Of a stretch of DNA of 64,000 nucleotides, positions 8,478 to 17,530 are shown piece by piece. This DNA comes from Veillonella atypica KON. GTDB lineage: Bacteria; Bacillota; Negativicutes; Veillonellales; Veillonellaceae. The stretch spans positions 124,001-188,000 of the forward strand of contig NZ_PPDE01000008.1 in assembly GCF_002959915.1 (NCBI RefSeq), read 5' to 3'. Positions within the stretch are counted from its first letter, which is position 1. The number at the start of each line of letters is the position of its first letter. The notes beneath the pieces were generated by a model. The model saw nothing but the letters and a program-made list of their open reading frames with translations, was not told the DNA's origin and ran no database searches. The position numbers and the translations under genes were made by a program.

Positions 8478-8505
8478 AGCCCTTTGCTTGTGCAAAGGGC
8501 TTTTA
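8478..8505 (+). terminator. Intrinsic terminator after the adhesin gene
   Basis: GCCCTTTGC (8479-8487), TTGT loop, GCAAAGGGC (8492-8500), then TTTT: a 9-bp G/C-rich stem with a short T run. Confidence 0.85.
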
Positions 8506-8636
8506 CTATACACTCATACTTATAAATGTAATATAATTAAACTAAATGGATAGTATTGGCGGAACATTTATGTATATAGTTAATACGATAAAAATTAGCT
8601 AAATAATAAATTCAACAAATTCAGGGAGGGATTAAC

Positions 8637-9434
8637 ATGTTAGGAGCAATCATTGGTGATATAGTTGGTTCACGATTCGAATTTAATAATATTAGACGGA
8701 AGGACTTTGATTTCTTTACAGATCAATGTGTGTTAACTGATGATAGTATCATGACACTTGCTGTAGCAAAGGCAATTCTTATGAGTCAACCAAATTACAG
8801 AAATCTTTCAAAAAATGCAGTGGAATGTATGCAGACGATTGGGAGATGCTATCCAGGTTATGGATATGGCGATCGGTTCTATAGATGGATTTTTGCAGAG
8901 AATCCAAAGCCATATAATAGTTATGGTAATGGTTCTGCTATGAGAGTTAGTGCTGCTGGATTTGCAGCACATAGTTTGGACGAAGCAAAGCTTCTTTCTA
9001 AGTTAGTTACTGAGGTCACTCATAACCATCCAGAAGGCATGAAAGGTGCAGAGGCGACAGCAGTTGCCGTATACTTAGCTAAAACTGGTAAAGATATACA
9101 AGAAATCAGAGATTATATTAATCAGCATTATTACACCATGGATTTCACATTGGATGAAATCAGAGATACCTATAGGTTTAATGAAAGTTGTCAAGGAACC
9201 GTGCCACAAGCATTGCAAGCTTTTTTTGAATCCACTGATTTTGAAGCTGCCATTCGTAATGCCATCTCAATAGGTGGTGATAGTGATACTGTTGCTGCTA
9301 TTTGTGGTGGTGTAGCACAGGCATATTATGGTATTCCAACGGATATTAGAAAACAGGCTCTGTCATTTTTAGATACTAAACTGTTAGGTATATTGACTGC
9401 CTTTGAAGAGAAGTTTATACCAGTTGTGGTATAA
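8637..9434 (+). CDS. ADP-ribosylglycohydrolase family protein
   Basis: A 265-residue protein of the ARH/DraG family. It begins MLGAIIGDIVGSRFEF, carries LTDDSIMTLAV (the first acidic Mg2+-binding motif, about residues 36-46) and IGGDSDTVAAICGG (second metal motif, about 214-227). These enzymes remove ADP-ribose from proteins or other acceptors using two magnesium ions in the cytosol. GGGAGGG precedes ATG 8637. The next gene starts 26 bases downstream, so it may head the immunity-like cluster at 8.6-14.1 kb; an eraser of ADP-ribosylation could protect against an ADP-ribosylating toxin, which is inference. Confidence 0.9.
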   Translation: MLGAIIGDIVGSRFEFNNIRRKDFDFFTDQCVLTDDSIMTLAVAKAILMSQPNYRNLSKNAVECMQTIGRCYPGYGYGDRFYRWIFAENPKPYNSYGNGSAMRVSAAGFAAHSLDEAKLLSKLVTEVTHNHPEGMKGAEATAVAVYLAKTGKDIQEIRDYINQHYYTMDFTLDEIRDTYRFNESCQGTVPQALQAFFESTDFEAAIRNAISIGGDSDTVAAICGGVAQAYYGIPTDIRKQALSFLDTKLLGILTAFEEKFIPVVV

Positions 9435-9460
9435 GTAAATAGTATATAGGAGAGAGGGAT

Positions 9461-10576
9461 ATGATACATCTTAAGGACTTAGGCAGTTTTGAATCTGTAC
9501 CAGATTTAGTGACAGATATTATAAATGGAAATATAACTGCTCTTGAAAGCGCATTAAATAGTGGTTGGGATATAGATGAACCTGTACAAATTGGTAAATA
9601 TAGTGAGTATTCACCTCTACAATTAGCATTAGTAATGGACTGTTTGCCAAGTGTAAAATGGTTGGTCGAACATGGTGCAGATGTAACCATCACAGAAAAG
9701 GATGGAATGCGTCCCTATAGTATTGCCATTGAAAAAGGCGATATGGAAATGGCAGAGTATTTTAAAAATTTAGAGCCTGCTGAGTACCATGATAAACAGA
9801 ATAAAATGGATCAATTAAAACCATTTAAACTACCAAAAGTGTTAATATCCTTTTTAGAGGGAGATAATCTTTACTTTGAATTGCCAGACTCAGATTTTAT
9901 CTCTATAGAGTTCTTACCTTTACTTGATACAGTTCCATTTAAATGGGGTCGTCGTAAACTATTACGTTTATCTAAAGAGCTAGGTGAGTACAACGATTAT
10001 CAAATTGTTTGGGACCATAAATCTAAAAAGATTTCCTGTTATGATATGGAACATCAAGAACTACGAGAGCTCTGTAAATTTGATGAGTTTATAGCAGATA
10101 TGGCAGGTCAATTAGAAACCTTATTTAATGTATATCGTAAAGGAGAGGCAATACATATGACAGATACATTTGAGAAAACATATACGGATTGGTCCATTGA
10201 TGTAGGCACCTATAAATATGAAGGTATTACACTGAATGAAGTTGAACAAAATCTGTATGCTATTGAGGACCAAGAGCAAGACTTTGTAGTTATTTCTCCA
10301 TCAAAGGCAATCTCCATAGATAATAAACTATATAGCTTTGTACAGGTTTGTAGTGATCGAGATACCGATTTATTACATATAGAGCTTAGTGTAACTAATG
10401 ATGGTGACCGAGGCGCCATCATATATGGTAAAAATGAACTAGGCCACCAAGAGGTGTTACAGATCATAGAAGACTTTATTGCACATCATAAGGTTCCAAC
10501 ATTAGATGATTGGGACATCGTGTTAGATTTAAGACCTAAGATGGAAAGTTATGTAAAGGGTTCCGAAAATGACTAA
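9461..10576 (+). CDS. Ankyrin-repeat protein
   Basis: A 371-residue protein. Residues about 20-105 form two to three ankyrin repeats (NGNITALESALNSGWDIDEPV; YSPLQLALVMDCLPSVKWLVEHGADV; RPYSIAIEKGDMEMAEYF). The remainder is an unassigned acidic region (PKVLISFLEGDNLYFELPD..., WSIDVGTYKYEGITLNEVEQ). Ankyrin units mediate protein binding. GGAGAGAGGG precedes the ATG. It overlaps the next gene by 8 bases, so the pair is translationally coupled. Likely role: immunity-type or inhibitor protein, inferred from neighbours. Confidence 0.75.
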   Translation: MIHLKDLGSFESVPDLVTDIINGNITALESALNSGWDIDEPVQIGKYSEYSPLQLALVMDCLPSVKWLVEHGADVTITEKDGMRPYSIAIEKGDMEMAEYFKNLEPAEYHDKQNKMDQLKPFKLPKVLISFLEGDNLYFELPDSDFISIEFLPLLDTVPFKWGRRKLLRLSKELGEYNDYQIVWDHKSKKISCYDMEHQELRELCKFDEFIADMAGQLETLFNVYRKGEAIHMTDTFEKTYTDWSIDVGTYKYEGITLNEVEQNLYAIEDQEQDFVVISPSKAISIDNKLYSFVQVCSDRDTDLLHIELSVTNDGDRGAIIYGKNELGHQEVLQIIEDFIAHHKVPTLDDWDIVLDLRPKMESYVKGSEND

Positions 10577-10928
10577 TGATGTAAAATATGATGAACGGTT
10601 AAAGCAATATACCTGGTCCTATGAAGGCATACAATTTTGTTGGGATGAGAAGCCAACAGATGCTAATGTAGATACTGCTAAATTATTAGCTACTAATTAT
10701 CATAAGAATATAGATTCCATTGTTACTTTCATTCATAACGAAATTCTAGATTGGTATGGCGATGTCACTATTGATGAAGTGAAAACACGGATAGGTATGC
10801 CTATTATTGAGCCAGAGCGAGATGCTGTGACCTATTGTGAGCAAACCTTTGATGATACACACATCTTTTCCTTTACGTTTTGGGATGATGAATTCAAAGA
10901 TTTACATTACTTTGCCATAGATGGATAA
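10569..10928 (+). CDS. DUF2262-like hypothetical protein
   Basis: A 119-residue acidic protein whose ATG overlaps the stop of the ankyrin gene. The pattern WSYEGIQFCWDEKP... HNEILDWYGD... FTFWDDEFKDLHYFAIDG resembles DUF2262/DUF2004-type proteins, which also co-occur with immunity families. The resemblance is by eye and moderate. Tight coupling suggests the two products act together. Confidence 0.55.
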   Translation: MTNDVKYDERLKQYTWSYEGIQFCWDEKPTDANVDTAKLLATNYHKNIDSIVTFIHNEILDWYGDVTIDEVKTRIGMPIIEPERDAVTYCEQTFDDTHIFSFTFWDDEFKDLHYFAIDG

Positions 10929-10976
10929 TATATTCTCTAATGATTTAGTTACTACCAATAGCATGCGGAGTCTATT

Positions 10977-11447
10977 ATGTTATATACACCGAATAACCTT
11001 TTGTATAAGTATATTCGCTATCGATTTAGACGGATTCAGATTCAATGTAATATGTTATATGATATAGCACCAGAGGAAGAAGATGAAATTTATCGCAATC
11101 TATTAAAAAAGAGAGCAAAAATATTAATTCCTATTGGTATATTATATTTCTTGATTTTTGGAGTCACTTTCGCTTGGATAGCAGGAACCAGTGAGGAATT
11201 AAACCCGTTAATGCAATGGGAAATACGGGTAATATACAATGTTATACCCATTTTAAATACCATAGATATTACGTGGTATGCCTATTCTTTAGATCTATTG
11301 CGGGCAGCAGTCATATTAATGCCCCTAGCGATTATAAATTCATTTCCTTATATAATTATTGCCTATATTGTAGATACTATATTGATACGACGCGAGGTGA
11401 AAGCTTTAATCAAAACATATTCTATGAAGGAGTATTTAAAAATTTAG
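10977..11447 (+). CDS. Small hypothetical membrane protein
   Basis: A 156-residue protein with a basic N-terminus (YKYIRYRFRRIQIQ), one membrane segment at about residues 48-70 (ILIPIGILYFLIFGVTFAWIAG) and a second hydrophobic stretch at about 112-140 (AAVILMPLAIINSFPYIIIAYIVD), ending in a charged tail. No family recognised. It sits inside a run of same-strand immunity-like genes and may be an immunity protein against a membrane-active toxin; that is a guess. Confidence 0.55.
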   Translation: MLYTPNNLLYKYIRYRFRRIQIQCNMLYDIAPEEEDEIYRNLLKKRAKILIPIGILYFLIFGVTFAWIAGTSEELNPLMQWEIRVIYNVIPILNTIDITWYAYSLDLLRAAVILMPLAIINSFPYIIIAYIVDTILIRREVKALIKTYSMKEYLKI

Positions 11448-11478
11448 ATTGTATCGGTTTAAAATAGGAGAGAGTATT

Positions 11479-12993
11479 ATGAGTCATCTAAAAGATTTCA
11501 ATTGGACTGGATTTTGGAAAGACACCGATTATGCATTTGAGTCCTATATCGGTAAACCTGTTAACGATGAGGATATTAAGAATGCTGAAGCTGAACTAGG
11601 CTATACATTGCCTGCAGCATATATTGAACTACTTAAAAACCATAATGGTGGTGTAGTAAATAAGAATTGTTTTATTAACGATGATGACGATTGTGTATAT
11701 ATAACAGGAATATATGGCATCGATAGAGATAAAAAATACTCTCTTTTAGGTGAGATGGGTAATGAATTTTGGATTTCAAAAGTAAAATATCCCCCTATCG
11801 GTATCGTTGTAGCCGATACAATTTCCGGCGGTCACGACATGATTTTCCTCGATTATCGTGAGTGTGGTCCTACCGGTGAGCCTAAGGTTGTACGTGTAGA
11901 TCAAGAATGTGATTACTCAATTACGCCGTTAGCAGATAATTTTGGTGACTTTATTAAGAACTTATATTTCAGTATAGAAGAAATTACGGATGCAGAGTTT
12001 CAAGAATTAAGTGATACAGAAAAGGTTAAGCTCCTTAATGAACAAGAGGGCATCGATTTCAAGCGTGCGATGGAGTTATTAACTAACATAGGCATTGATA
12101 ATTTGTCGCCTATATTGTTAAGTGCCTTAGGACGTATGTATAACAATAATGGCCTCGCAGCAGAGGCTATCGATTTATTTAATCGTATAGATGAGGCACA
12201 TCGCGATTGGTCTTGGTACTATCGTTGTGGCTATGCTCATGCATCTTTAGGGTGTGGTGAAAGCTATGATTCTGAACATGTACAAAAAGCATTACAGTTA
12301 ATAGAGACGGGCATAAAAATGACGAAAGCAGCCCATTTAGATAAACAACTTGGTTGGTGCTGTGAAGTTGTAAAATACCTATTAACTCAAATCAAGCCAA
12401 AAGAGTACAAGGAGGATTATCCTGTGATATTTGAAACCATTAAGAATCTCTTTGATAATAAAAATAATAAAGAGACTATAGAAGATAACCATATTGAAGA
12501 CGATAATGAATACGAAGAAGATAACTATCCTACATATGATGTAGCACATTGGGTATTTAATAAGCAAACATATAGCAGAGAAGCATTTTCCAAAGAATAC
12601 AATGAAAATGTAAAGAAATATGTAGATGATAATCAAGCAGATGACGATGATAGATTAGAAGAACCTGAAATTCTAGTAACCTATGAAGCTTGGATTGAAA
12701 GTGAAGACCAACTTTTTGATAATGAACGTGTTACCGACGAAGAATTACTGGAAGAAGATAAAGAAGATGGCATGTGGCAGGTAGAAATTATGGCTCATCT
12801 TGTGGCGGATAATGGCACATATTTTACTAGAGAAGAATTACTCTTTAAATTGCACAATTTGATGGCCAATAAAGAATTGGGCGATCATGTATTCTTTGAA
12901 GGTATTGAATACGAAGGCCATGAATGTGAAGGGTATGGCCTCATAGATAACGAAGACGGTATACCTGTATTCTATATTGTTTGTGGTAGCTAG
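11479..12993 (+). CDS. SMI1/KNR4 domain protein with TPR-like module
   Basis: A 504-residue acidic protein. The start is ATG 11479, eight bases after AGGAGAGA; an upstream TTG at 11449 lacks a ribosome site. Residues about 25-165 are a SUKH/SMI1 domain (IKNAEAELGYTLPAAYIELLKNHNGG; YPPIGIVVADTISGGHDMIFLDY). Residues about 190-300 form a TPR-like helical module (ALGRMYNNNGLAAEAIDLF..., WSWYYRCGYAHASLG). A very acidic linker follows, then a C-terminal domain (MWQVEIMAHLVADNGTYFTREELL). The helical module is closely shared with the next gene. Probably an immunity-type protein; biochemical role unknown. Confidence 0.75.
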   Translation: MSHLKDFNWTGFWKDTDYAFESYIGKPVNDEDIKNAEAELGYTLPAAYIELLKNHNGGVVNKNCFINDDDDCVYITGIYGIDRDKKYSLLGEMGNEFWISKVKYPPIGIVVADTISGGHDMIFLDYRECGPTGEPKVVRVDQECDYSITPLADNFGDFIKNLYFSIEEITDAEFQELSDTEKVKLLNEQEGIDFKRAMELLTNIGIDNLSPILLSALGRMYNNNGLAAEAIDLFNRIDEAHRDWSWYYRCGYAHASLGCGESYDSEHVQKALQLIETGIKMTKAAHLDKQLGWCCEVVKYLLTQIKPKEYKEDYPVIFETIKNLFDNKNNKETIEDNHIEDDNEYEEDNYPTYDVAHWVFNKQTYSREAFSKEYNENVKKYVDDNQADDDDRLEEPEILVTYEAWIESEDQLFDNERVTDEELLEEDKEDGMWQVEIMAHLVADNGTYFTREELLFKLHNLMANKELGDHVFFEGIEYEGHECEGYGLIDNEDGIPVFYIVCGS

Positions 12994-13049
12994 CTTCTAG
13001 ATAATGTTTATTTTAAGACTATATATGAAATATGATAGGATGTGACATA

Positions 13050-14072
13050 ATGGCATTAACGGTTGAACAATTTAAAGCATTTTCTGATGCGGAGCAATTA
13101 CAAACCATTAAAGAGCTTAATAATTCTGGGAATGTAGAAACTATTATTAATATATTAACTGATATGGGCATGGAAAATTTATCCGTACCTCTATTAGGTG
13201 AGCTTGGTAGAGCTTATAACAATAATAGCAATGAAAAAGAGGCTATTAAGGTATTAGAAACTATTGATGAAGAGTATCGTGATGCGGTGTGGTATTATCG
13301 CTGTGCCTATGCGTATGGAGCCCTTGTTTTGGATAATAGTGACGGGTACACATCGAATACTATGCAACAGATGCTAAGATTAGTAGATAAAGGTGTACGT
13401 TTAGCTACAGAAGCGAAACTAGATGATATAAAATCGTACTGTTTTGAAGTCATTGATATGTGCTATTTGCAAATGGATTTTGAAACATGTGAATCTGATT
13501 ATCCTGACTTGTGTTCTGCTTATAATGAATACGTAGCAGAGAAAAAGAAGAAACGTAAAGGTGTACCTCGTCATCGGACAATCACTGTTGAAGAGATACA
13601 AGCTACCGATGATGTATGGACCATTAATGAACCCATGTATTGGACCATCAATATATATGGATCTTATGATGATTATATAGAATCCGCAAAACCTTTCACC
13701 TTAGAGCAACGCTATCTTAATGCTATATCTTGGTACTTCGCAGAGGTTAATAATGGTGGTCATCATCAATTCTTCTATAACTCTACCGGTATTGTATGGG
13801 AAGATGCTCTAGAAGGTTTACGACTATTTAAGATGGATATACTAGCGGATAATTTACAATCTGTCATCGATTATTTTGGTGGCTCAGTTCCATTTGATAG
13901 GGAAGAACGATGGAACATTTTAAAAGATTGGGAAAATGAGGATGAACTGTTCGATTTCCTTGATAAAAAAGATGATGTAGTATATGAATATGATGGAATC
14001 TATGAAGACACATTCGTACATGCACATCCTGAATTATTTGTATTTGATGGGACCTATAAAGTTCCAGAATAA
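13050..14072 (+). CDS. TPR-like and DUF4375 (DMP19-type) protein
   Basis: A 340-residue acidic protein. ATG 13050 follows AGGATG; an upstream in-frame ATG at 13032 is possible but less well placed. Residues about 25-125 repeat the helical module of the preceding gene (LLGELGRAYNNN..., WYYRCAYAYGAL). Residues about 205-325 match DUF4375 (EQRYLNAISWYFAEVNNGGHHQFFYNSTG). DMP19-type proteins are DNA-mimic acidic proteins, and the domain is frequent in immunity loci. With its neighbour this looks like an expanded immunity array. Confidence 0.7.
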   Translation: MALTVEQFKAFSDAEQLQTIKELNNSGNVETIINILTDMGMENLSVPLLGELGRAYNNNSNEKEAIKVLETIDEEYRDAVWYYRCAYAYGALVLDNSDGYTSNTMQQMLRLVDKGVRLATEAKLDDIKSYCFEVIDMCYLQMDFETCESDYPDLCSAYNEYVAEKKKKRKGVPRHRTITVEEIQATDDVWTINEPMYWTINIYGSYDDYIESAKPFTLEQRYLNAISWYFAEVNNGGHHQFFYNSTGIVWEDALEGLRLFKMDILADNLQSVIDYFGGSVPFDREERWNILKDWENEDELFDFLDKKDDVVYEYDGIYEDTFVHAHPELFVFDGTYKVPE

Positions 14073-14133
14073 ATGTAGTGATATAGCATATAAGTGCTAC
14101 TTTCACTAACAATATATGTATTAGAGGTATTAC

Positions 14134-14619
14134 ATGTTAGATAAACAAGGCGTATATGATTGTTTGCGTGACCATCATATCGATTTTGAAGTTACGGATC
14201 ACGCACCGCTATTTAGTATGGACGATAAACCAGATGTAGAACTGCCATATCCAGAATGGGATGCGAAGAATTTATTTATCCGAGACCATAAGCGAGAGCA
14301 TTACTATTTAATTACTGTACGCGGTTCAAAGCGTGTAGATTTAAAACAATTCCGTAAGGAACACAATCTTAAAAAGATTTCCTTTGGTTCTGAAGAAGAG
14401 TTATGGGAGATTTTGAAGATTAAACCAGGTCATGTATCACCATTCTGCTTACTCCACGATGAGGAGCGTAAGGTGCATTACTACATTGATGCGGATTATA
14501 AGGATAATCTCATTGGTATCCATCCAAATCAAAATGATGCGATCGTGTGGTTACAAGGAAAAGACCTTGTTAAGCTTATAGAGGAGCATGGTACAATAAT
14601 TGAATATATAACAATATAG
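14134..14619 (+). CDS. YbaK/ProX-type prolyl-tRNA editing protein
   Basis: A 161-residue stand-alone member of the YbaK/EbsC editing fold, closest in appearance to ProXp-ala/PrdX deacylases. Signs: DFEVTDHAPLFSMDD near the N-terminus, KNLFIRDHKREHYYLITVRGSKRVDLK (conserved basic/aromatic core), FGSEEELWEILKIKPGHVSPFCL and a C-terminal GIHPNQNDAIVW. These proteins hydrolyse mischarged alanyl- or related tRNA-Pro in the cytosol. Only 21 bases separate it from the radical SAM gene, so the two may be co-transcribed. Confidence 0.85.
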   Translation: MLDKQGVYDCLRDHHIDFEVTDHAPLFSMDDKPDVELPYPEWDAKNLFIRDHKREHYYLITVRGSKRVDLKQFRKEHNLKKISFGSEEELWEILKIKPGHVSPFCLLHDEERKVHYYIDADYKDNLIGIHPNQNDAIVWLQGKDLVKLIEEHGTIIEYITI

Positions 14620-14640
14620 ATGTAACATAAGAGGTTTTAC

Positions 14641-15981
14641 ATGAAAGTTAAATTGATTCAACCGCGTATGTTAAAACGTCCTATGGATACAGATTTAAAA
14701 ATACGCATGTCCCCTCATTTAGGTTTGTTGACGGTGGCTAATATTATTCGACATGATTGTGAAGTTACAATTGAAAATGAAAATATTAGACCCATTGATT
14801 TTGATGATGTGCCTGACTTGGTAGGCATAGCAGTTACTGTAGATGTTTTACCTAGAGCTATTGAAATTGCATCTATATATAGACAAAAAGGTGTTAAGGT
14901 TATTGCTGGTGGTATACATATTACCACTGCATCTAGTTCTGTGCCAAAGGATGCATTTGATAGCTTATGTATTGGTTTTGCAGAAAATACATGGCCTCAA
15001 ATTATAGAGGACATGAAACATAATAGATTACAATCTGAATATGTATCTAAGCCTTTAACTTCTGGGAATGATATTGTAGCGCCTGCATATGACATGATAG
15101 ATAAGACCGATTATTTATGGTATAACGTTGTTTCTACAAGTCGCAGTTGCCCTCATAAATGCGATTTTTGCTATAATAGTTCTGGAACTCATCAATATAT
15201 AAATCGTAATATAGATGATGTGTTAGCAGATATTAAAAGTTTAGGCACAAAGCATATTATGTTTATTGATGATAATTTTATTGGTAATATTTCTTGGACT
15301 AAACAGTTTTTAGAGCGTATTAAACCTTTAAAATTAAACTGGAATGCAGCGGTTACTATGAAAATAGGACAATACCCTGAATTAATGGATTTGATGAAAG
15401 AAACTGGTTGTCAGAGTTTATTTATTGGTTTTGAAAGTATCAGTCCTCAGTCTTTATCTAGTGTTCATAAAATGCAAAACAATCGTGAAGAGTTTGAAAG
15501 ACTTATTAACGAATTACATAAGCGTGGCATTATGGTCAATGCTAGCTTTGTATTTGGTCTAGATGGAGATACGCCAGAGACATTTAAAAATACATTAGAT
15601 TGGATTATTAGCCAGAAAATTGATACCATTACCTCTCATATTGTAACTCCATATCCGGGGACTGAATTTTACAAGAGAATGGAAGCTCAGAATAGAATTT
15701 TTGATCATGATTTATCTAAATACAATACGTCTCATGTAGTTGTAACGCCGCTTGGTATGTCTAAAGAGGAATTAGAAGAAGGATATCTTTGGATATATCA
15801 AGAGTTATATTCCATAAGAAATATATTCCGTCGTATGCCTAAGACTATCGGAACGATACCAGCCTATTTGACCTTTAATTTCTTTTATCGTAGATTTGGC
15901 CATTTTACATCAAAAGTATGTGAACTTTTAACTTATAAACGTATTGGATTATGGGCTGAAAAATTATCAAGATATATGTAA
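14641..15981 (+). CDS. B12-binding domain radical SAM protein
   Basis: A 446-residue enzyme with an N-terminal cobalamin-binding-like Rossmann domain (about 1-135; SPHLGLLTVANII, VKVIAGGIHIT) and a radical SAM core. The iron-sulfur ligands are Cys170, Cys174 and Cys177 in RSCPHKCDFCYN. FIGFESISPQSL and FGLDGDTPETF are the later SAM-barrel motifs. The class methylates or rearranges unreactive carbons, often in lipid, hopanoid or cofactor biosynthesis; the substrate is not evident. It is 11 bases from the next gene, a small exported protein. Confidence 0.88.
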   Translation: MKVKLIQPRMLKRPMDTDLKIRMSPHLGLLTVANIIRHDCEVTIENENIRPIDFDDVPDLVGIAVTVDVLPRAIEIASIYRQKGVKVIAGGIHITTASSSVPKDAFDSLCIGFAENTWPQIIEDMKHNRLQSEYVSKPLTSGNDIVAPAYDMIDKTDYLWYNVVSTSRSCPHKCDFCYNSSGTHQYINRNIDDVLADIKSLGTKHIMFIDDNFIGNISWTKQFLERIKPLKLNWNAAVTMKIGQYPELMDLMKETGCQSLFIGFESISPQSLSSVHKMQNNREEFERLINELHKRGIMVNASFVFGLDGDTPETFKNTLDWIISQKIDTITSHIVTPYPGTEFYKRMEAQNRIFDHDLSKYNTSHVVVTPLGMSKEELEEGYLWIYQELYSIRNIFRRMPKTIGTIPAYLTFNFFYRRFGHFTSKVCELLTYKRIGLWAEKLSRYM

Positions 15982-15992
15982 AGGAGTCACTA

Positions 15993-16760
15993 ATGAATAA
16001 GAGAATGATAAAACGAATTTTGCTAACTTCTGCTATTGCCATATTAGGCGTTAGCACATCGTTAGCAGCATTCACATTTGATAAACAAGAACAAGTCGAT
16101 ACAGCTCCTATTGTAGGTTTGTATCGTTTCCAAGTACCTGCTGAATTACAAGGTGCGTATAATACTGTAGGTGTTCAGAATTTAACAACCTCTATGGAGA
16201 AAGAATCTAATACATTATCTATGAATGTGGCTCATGTAAAAGGTAATCCATCTGAGTCATACGTAGTGGAGGTATATAAAGATACGGCTGCCTTAGAAAC
16301 ACACCGCAAATCCGAGCATTTCCAAAACTATATTAACGAGGTTGGTTCTAAACTGACAAATCGTAAATTGTATGATGTACAGCCTTTGTTATTGATTGAA
16401 AAACCAAATGCGTTATCTTTGATTAATGACGGTCAATCTGTTGTGACCTTAACAGATTTTACAGTAGACGGTAATGAAGTTGATACAGTACAAAAACAAT
16501 ATCAATTAGATATTGAACGTGCCGTTCGTGATGATGCGGGTTATAAGGCAGGTTATGTATTACGTGAAAGAAATAATAAAACTCACTGGTATGTAATTCA
16601 AATTTATAGCGATGAATCAGCTTTCAATAAACATGTAAATAGTCCGGGATATCGTTTCATGATGAGCCAAATTCAAGGTAATCTACAAAACGTTACCACA
16701 AAAGTATTAGATGGGGATATCTTGGTCAATCATGGTGGTCAAGATTTTGTAAGACCATAA
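15993..16760 (+). CDS. Exported protein with two ABM-like (antibiotic biosynthesis monooxygenase) domains
   Basis: A 255-residue protein with a signal peptide (KRILLTSAIAILGVSTSLAA, cleavage near residue 27). Two ferredoxin-like dimeric alpha/beta-barrel repeats follow, each with the pattern Y-V-V-E-V-Y-K-D-x-x-A-L-E-T-H ... H-F-Q-N-Y: about 85-140 and 195-235 (WYVIQIYSDESAFNKHVNSPGYRFM). The ABM fold includes quinol monooxygenases and haem-degrading enzymes; no haem ligand can be assigned here. AAAGGAG precedes the ATG and a strong terminator closes the unit. Confidence 0.7.
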   Translation: MNKRMIKRILLTSAIAILGVSTSLAAFTFDKQEQVDTAPIVGLYRFQVPAELQGAYNTVGVQNLTTSMEKESNTLSMNVAHVKGNPSESYVVEVYKDTAALETHRKSEHFQNYINEVGSKLTNRKLYDVQPLLLIEKPNALSLINDGQSVVTLTDFTVDGNEVDTVQKQYQLDIERAVRDDAGYKAGYVLRERNNKTHWYVIQIYSDESAFNKHVNSPGYRFMMSQIQGNLQNVTTKVLDGDILVNHGGQDFVRP

Positions 16761-16788
16761 CTTTTGATATATTATAAACAGTAAAGTT

Positions 16789-16827
16789 ACTGCTAGCGTA
16801 TGCATATGTATGTGCTAGCAGTTTTTT
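16789..16827 (+). terminator. Intrinsic terminator
   Basis: ACTGCTAGC (16789-16797) pairs with GCTAGCAGT (16814-16822), followed by TTTTTT. It ends the tRNA-editing, radical SAM and ABM transcription unit. Confidence 0.88.
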
Positions 16828-16873
16828 GTTACATAATAGATGAACGTATAGTCTATACTAAAAGGAGTTACAT

Positions 16874-17428
16874 ATGACACAGCAAAAACGGTTACGCTAT
16901 TTGGTGGAAGGCTTAGTAGCAGAATACAAAGAGAAGCATAACGAACATATAGAGATCCCTGTGATTGAAGAAGAGCAATTTACTCTCTTTAGATCTTTAT
17001 GTAATATTCGCCCTGCTGGTGGAATGCCTCTTGAATGGATGAAGATAGAGGCTGAATATTTAAATATATTGGCTCATGAAAAGGGCATCGTAACCATTAA
17101 TGATATGGAAGAGCGAGAGACTCAGATTTATCTGTGGCAAGGAGACATTACTCGATTATCTGTAGACGCTATTGTAAATGCAGCCAATAATCAATTATTA
17201 GGATGTTTTGCTCCAAATCATAAATGTATCGATAATGCCATTAACTTACACTCCATTGCATTCTGTTGTATTTCTACTGGTGAGTTTAGATTCCCTAATG
17301 AAGAAGCAGCACAGATTGCCATAGATACGGTACGAACATATTTAAAAGAAACAAATAGTAAAATACAAGTGGTATTTAATGTGTTTAAGGATATAGATTA
17401 TGACATCTACAACAAATTATTGGGATAA
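16874..17428 (+). CDS. Zinc-dependent macrodomain protein with internal deletion
   Basis: A 184-residue protein; intact relatives are about 260. The N-terminal helical extension (about 1-80) and first half of the macrodomain are normal: IYLWQGDITRLSVDAIVNAANNQLLGCFAPNHKCIDNAIN, with the zinc ligands (Cys, His, Cys) in GCFAPNHKC. The sequence then jumps straight to the last third (SIAFCCISTGEFRFPNEEAAQIAI). The missing 75 or so residues include the catalytic/ribose-binding loop after NAI(H) and the central strands. The frame is kept. Zinc macrodomains remove ADP-ribose from proteins; this copy probably cannot. It may be a pseudogene or an altered binding protein. Confidence 0.8.
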   Translation: MTQQKRLRYLVEGLVAEYKEKHNEHIEIPVIEEEQFTLFRSLCNIRPAGGMPLEWMKIEAEYLNILAHEKGIVTINDMEERETQIYLWQGDITRLSVDAIVNAANNQLLGCFAPNHKCIDNAINLHSIAFCCISTGEFRFPNEEAAQIAIDTVRTYLKETNSKIQVVFNVFKDIDYDIYNKLLG

Positions 17429-17530
17429 ATAATATACTCCTTTTGAAATTCATAAAAATACTGTATCATTTAATAATGACATACAAAAGGTTATGAATGA
17501 TTTGTTAGTTTAAAAAGGAGTTAATGTACT

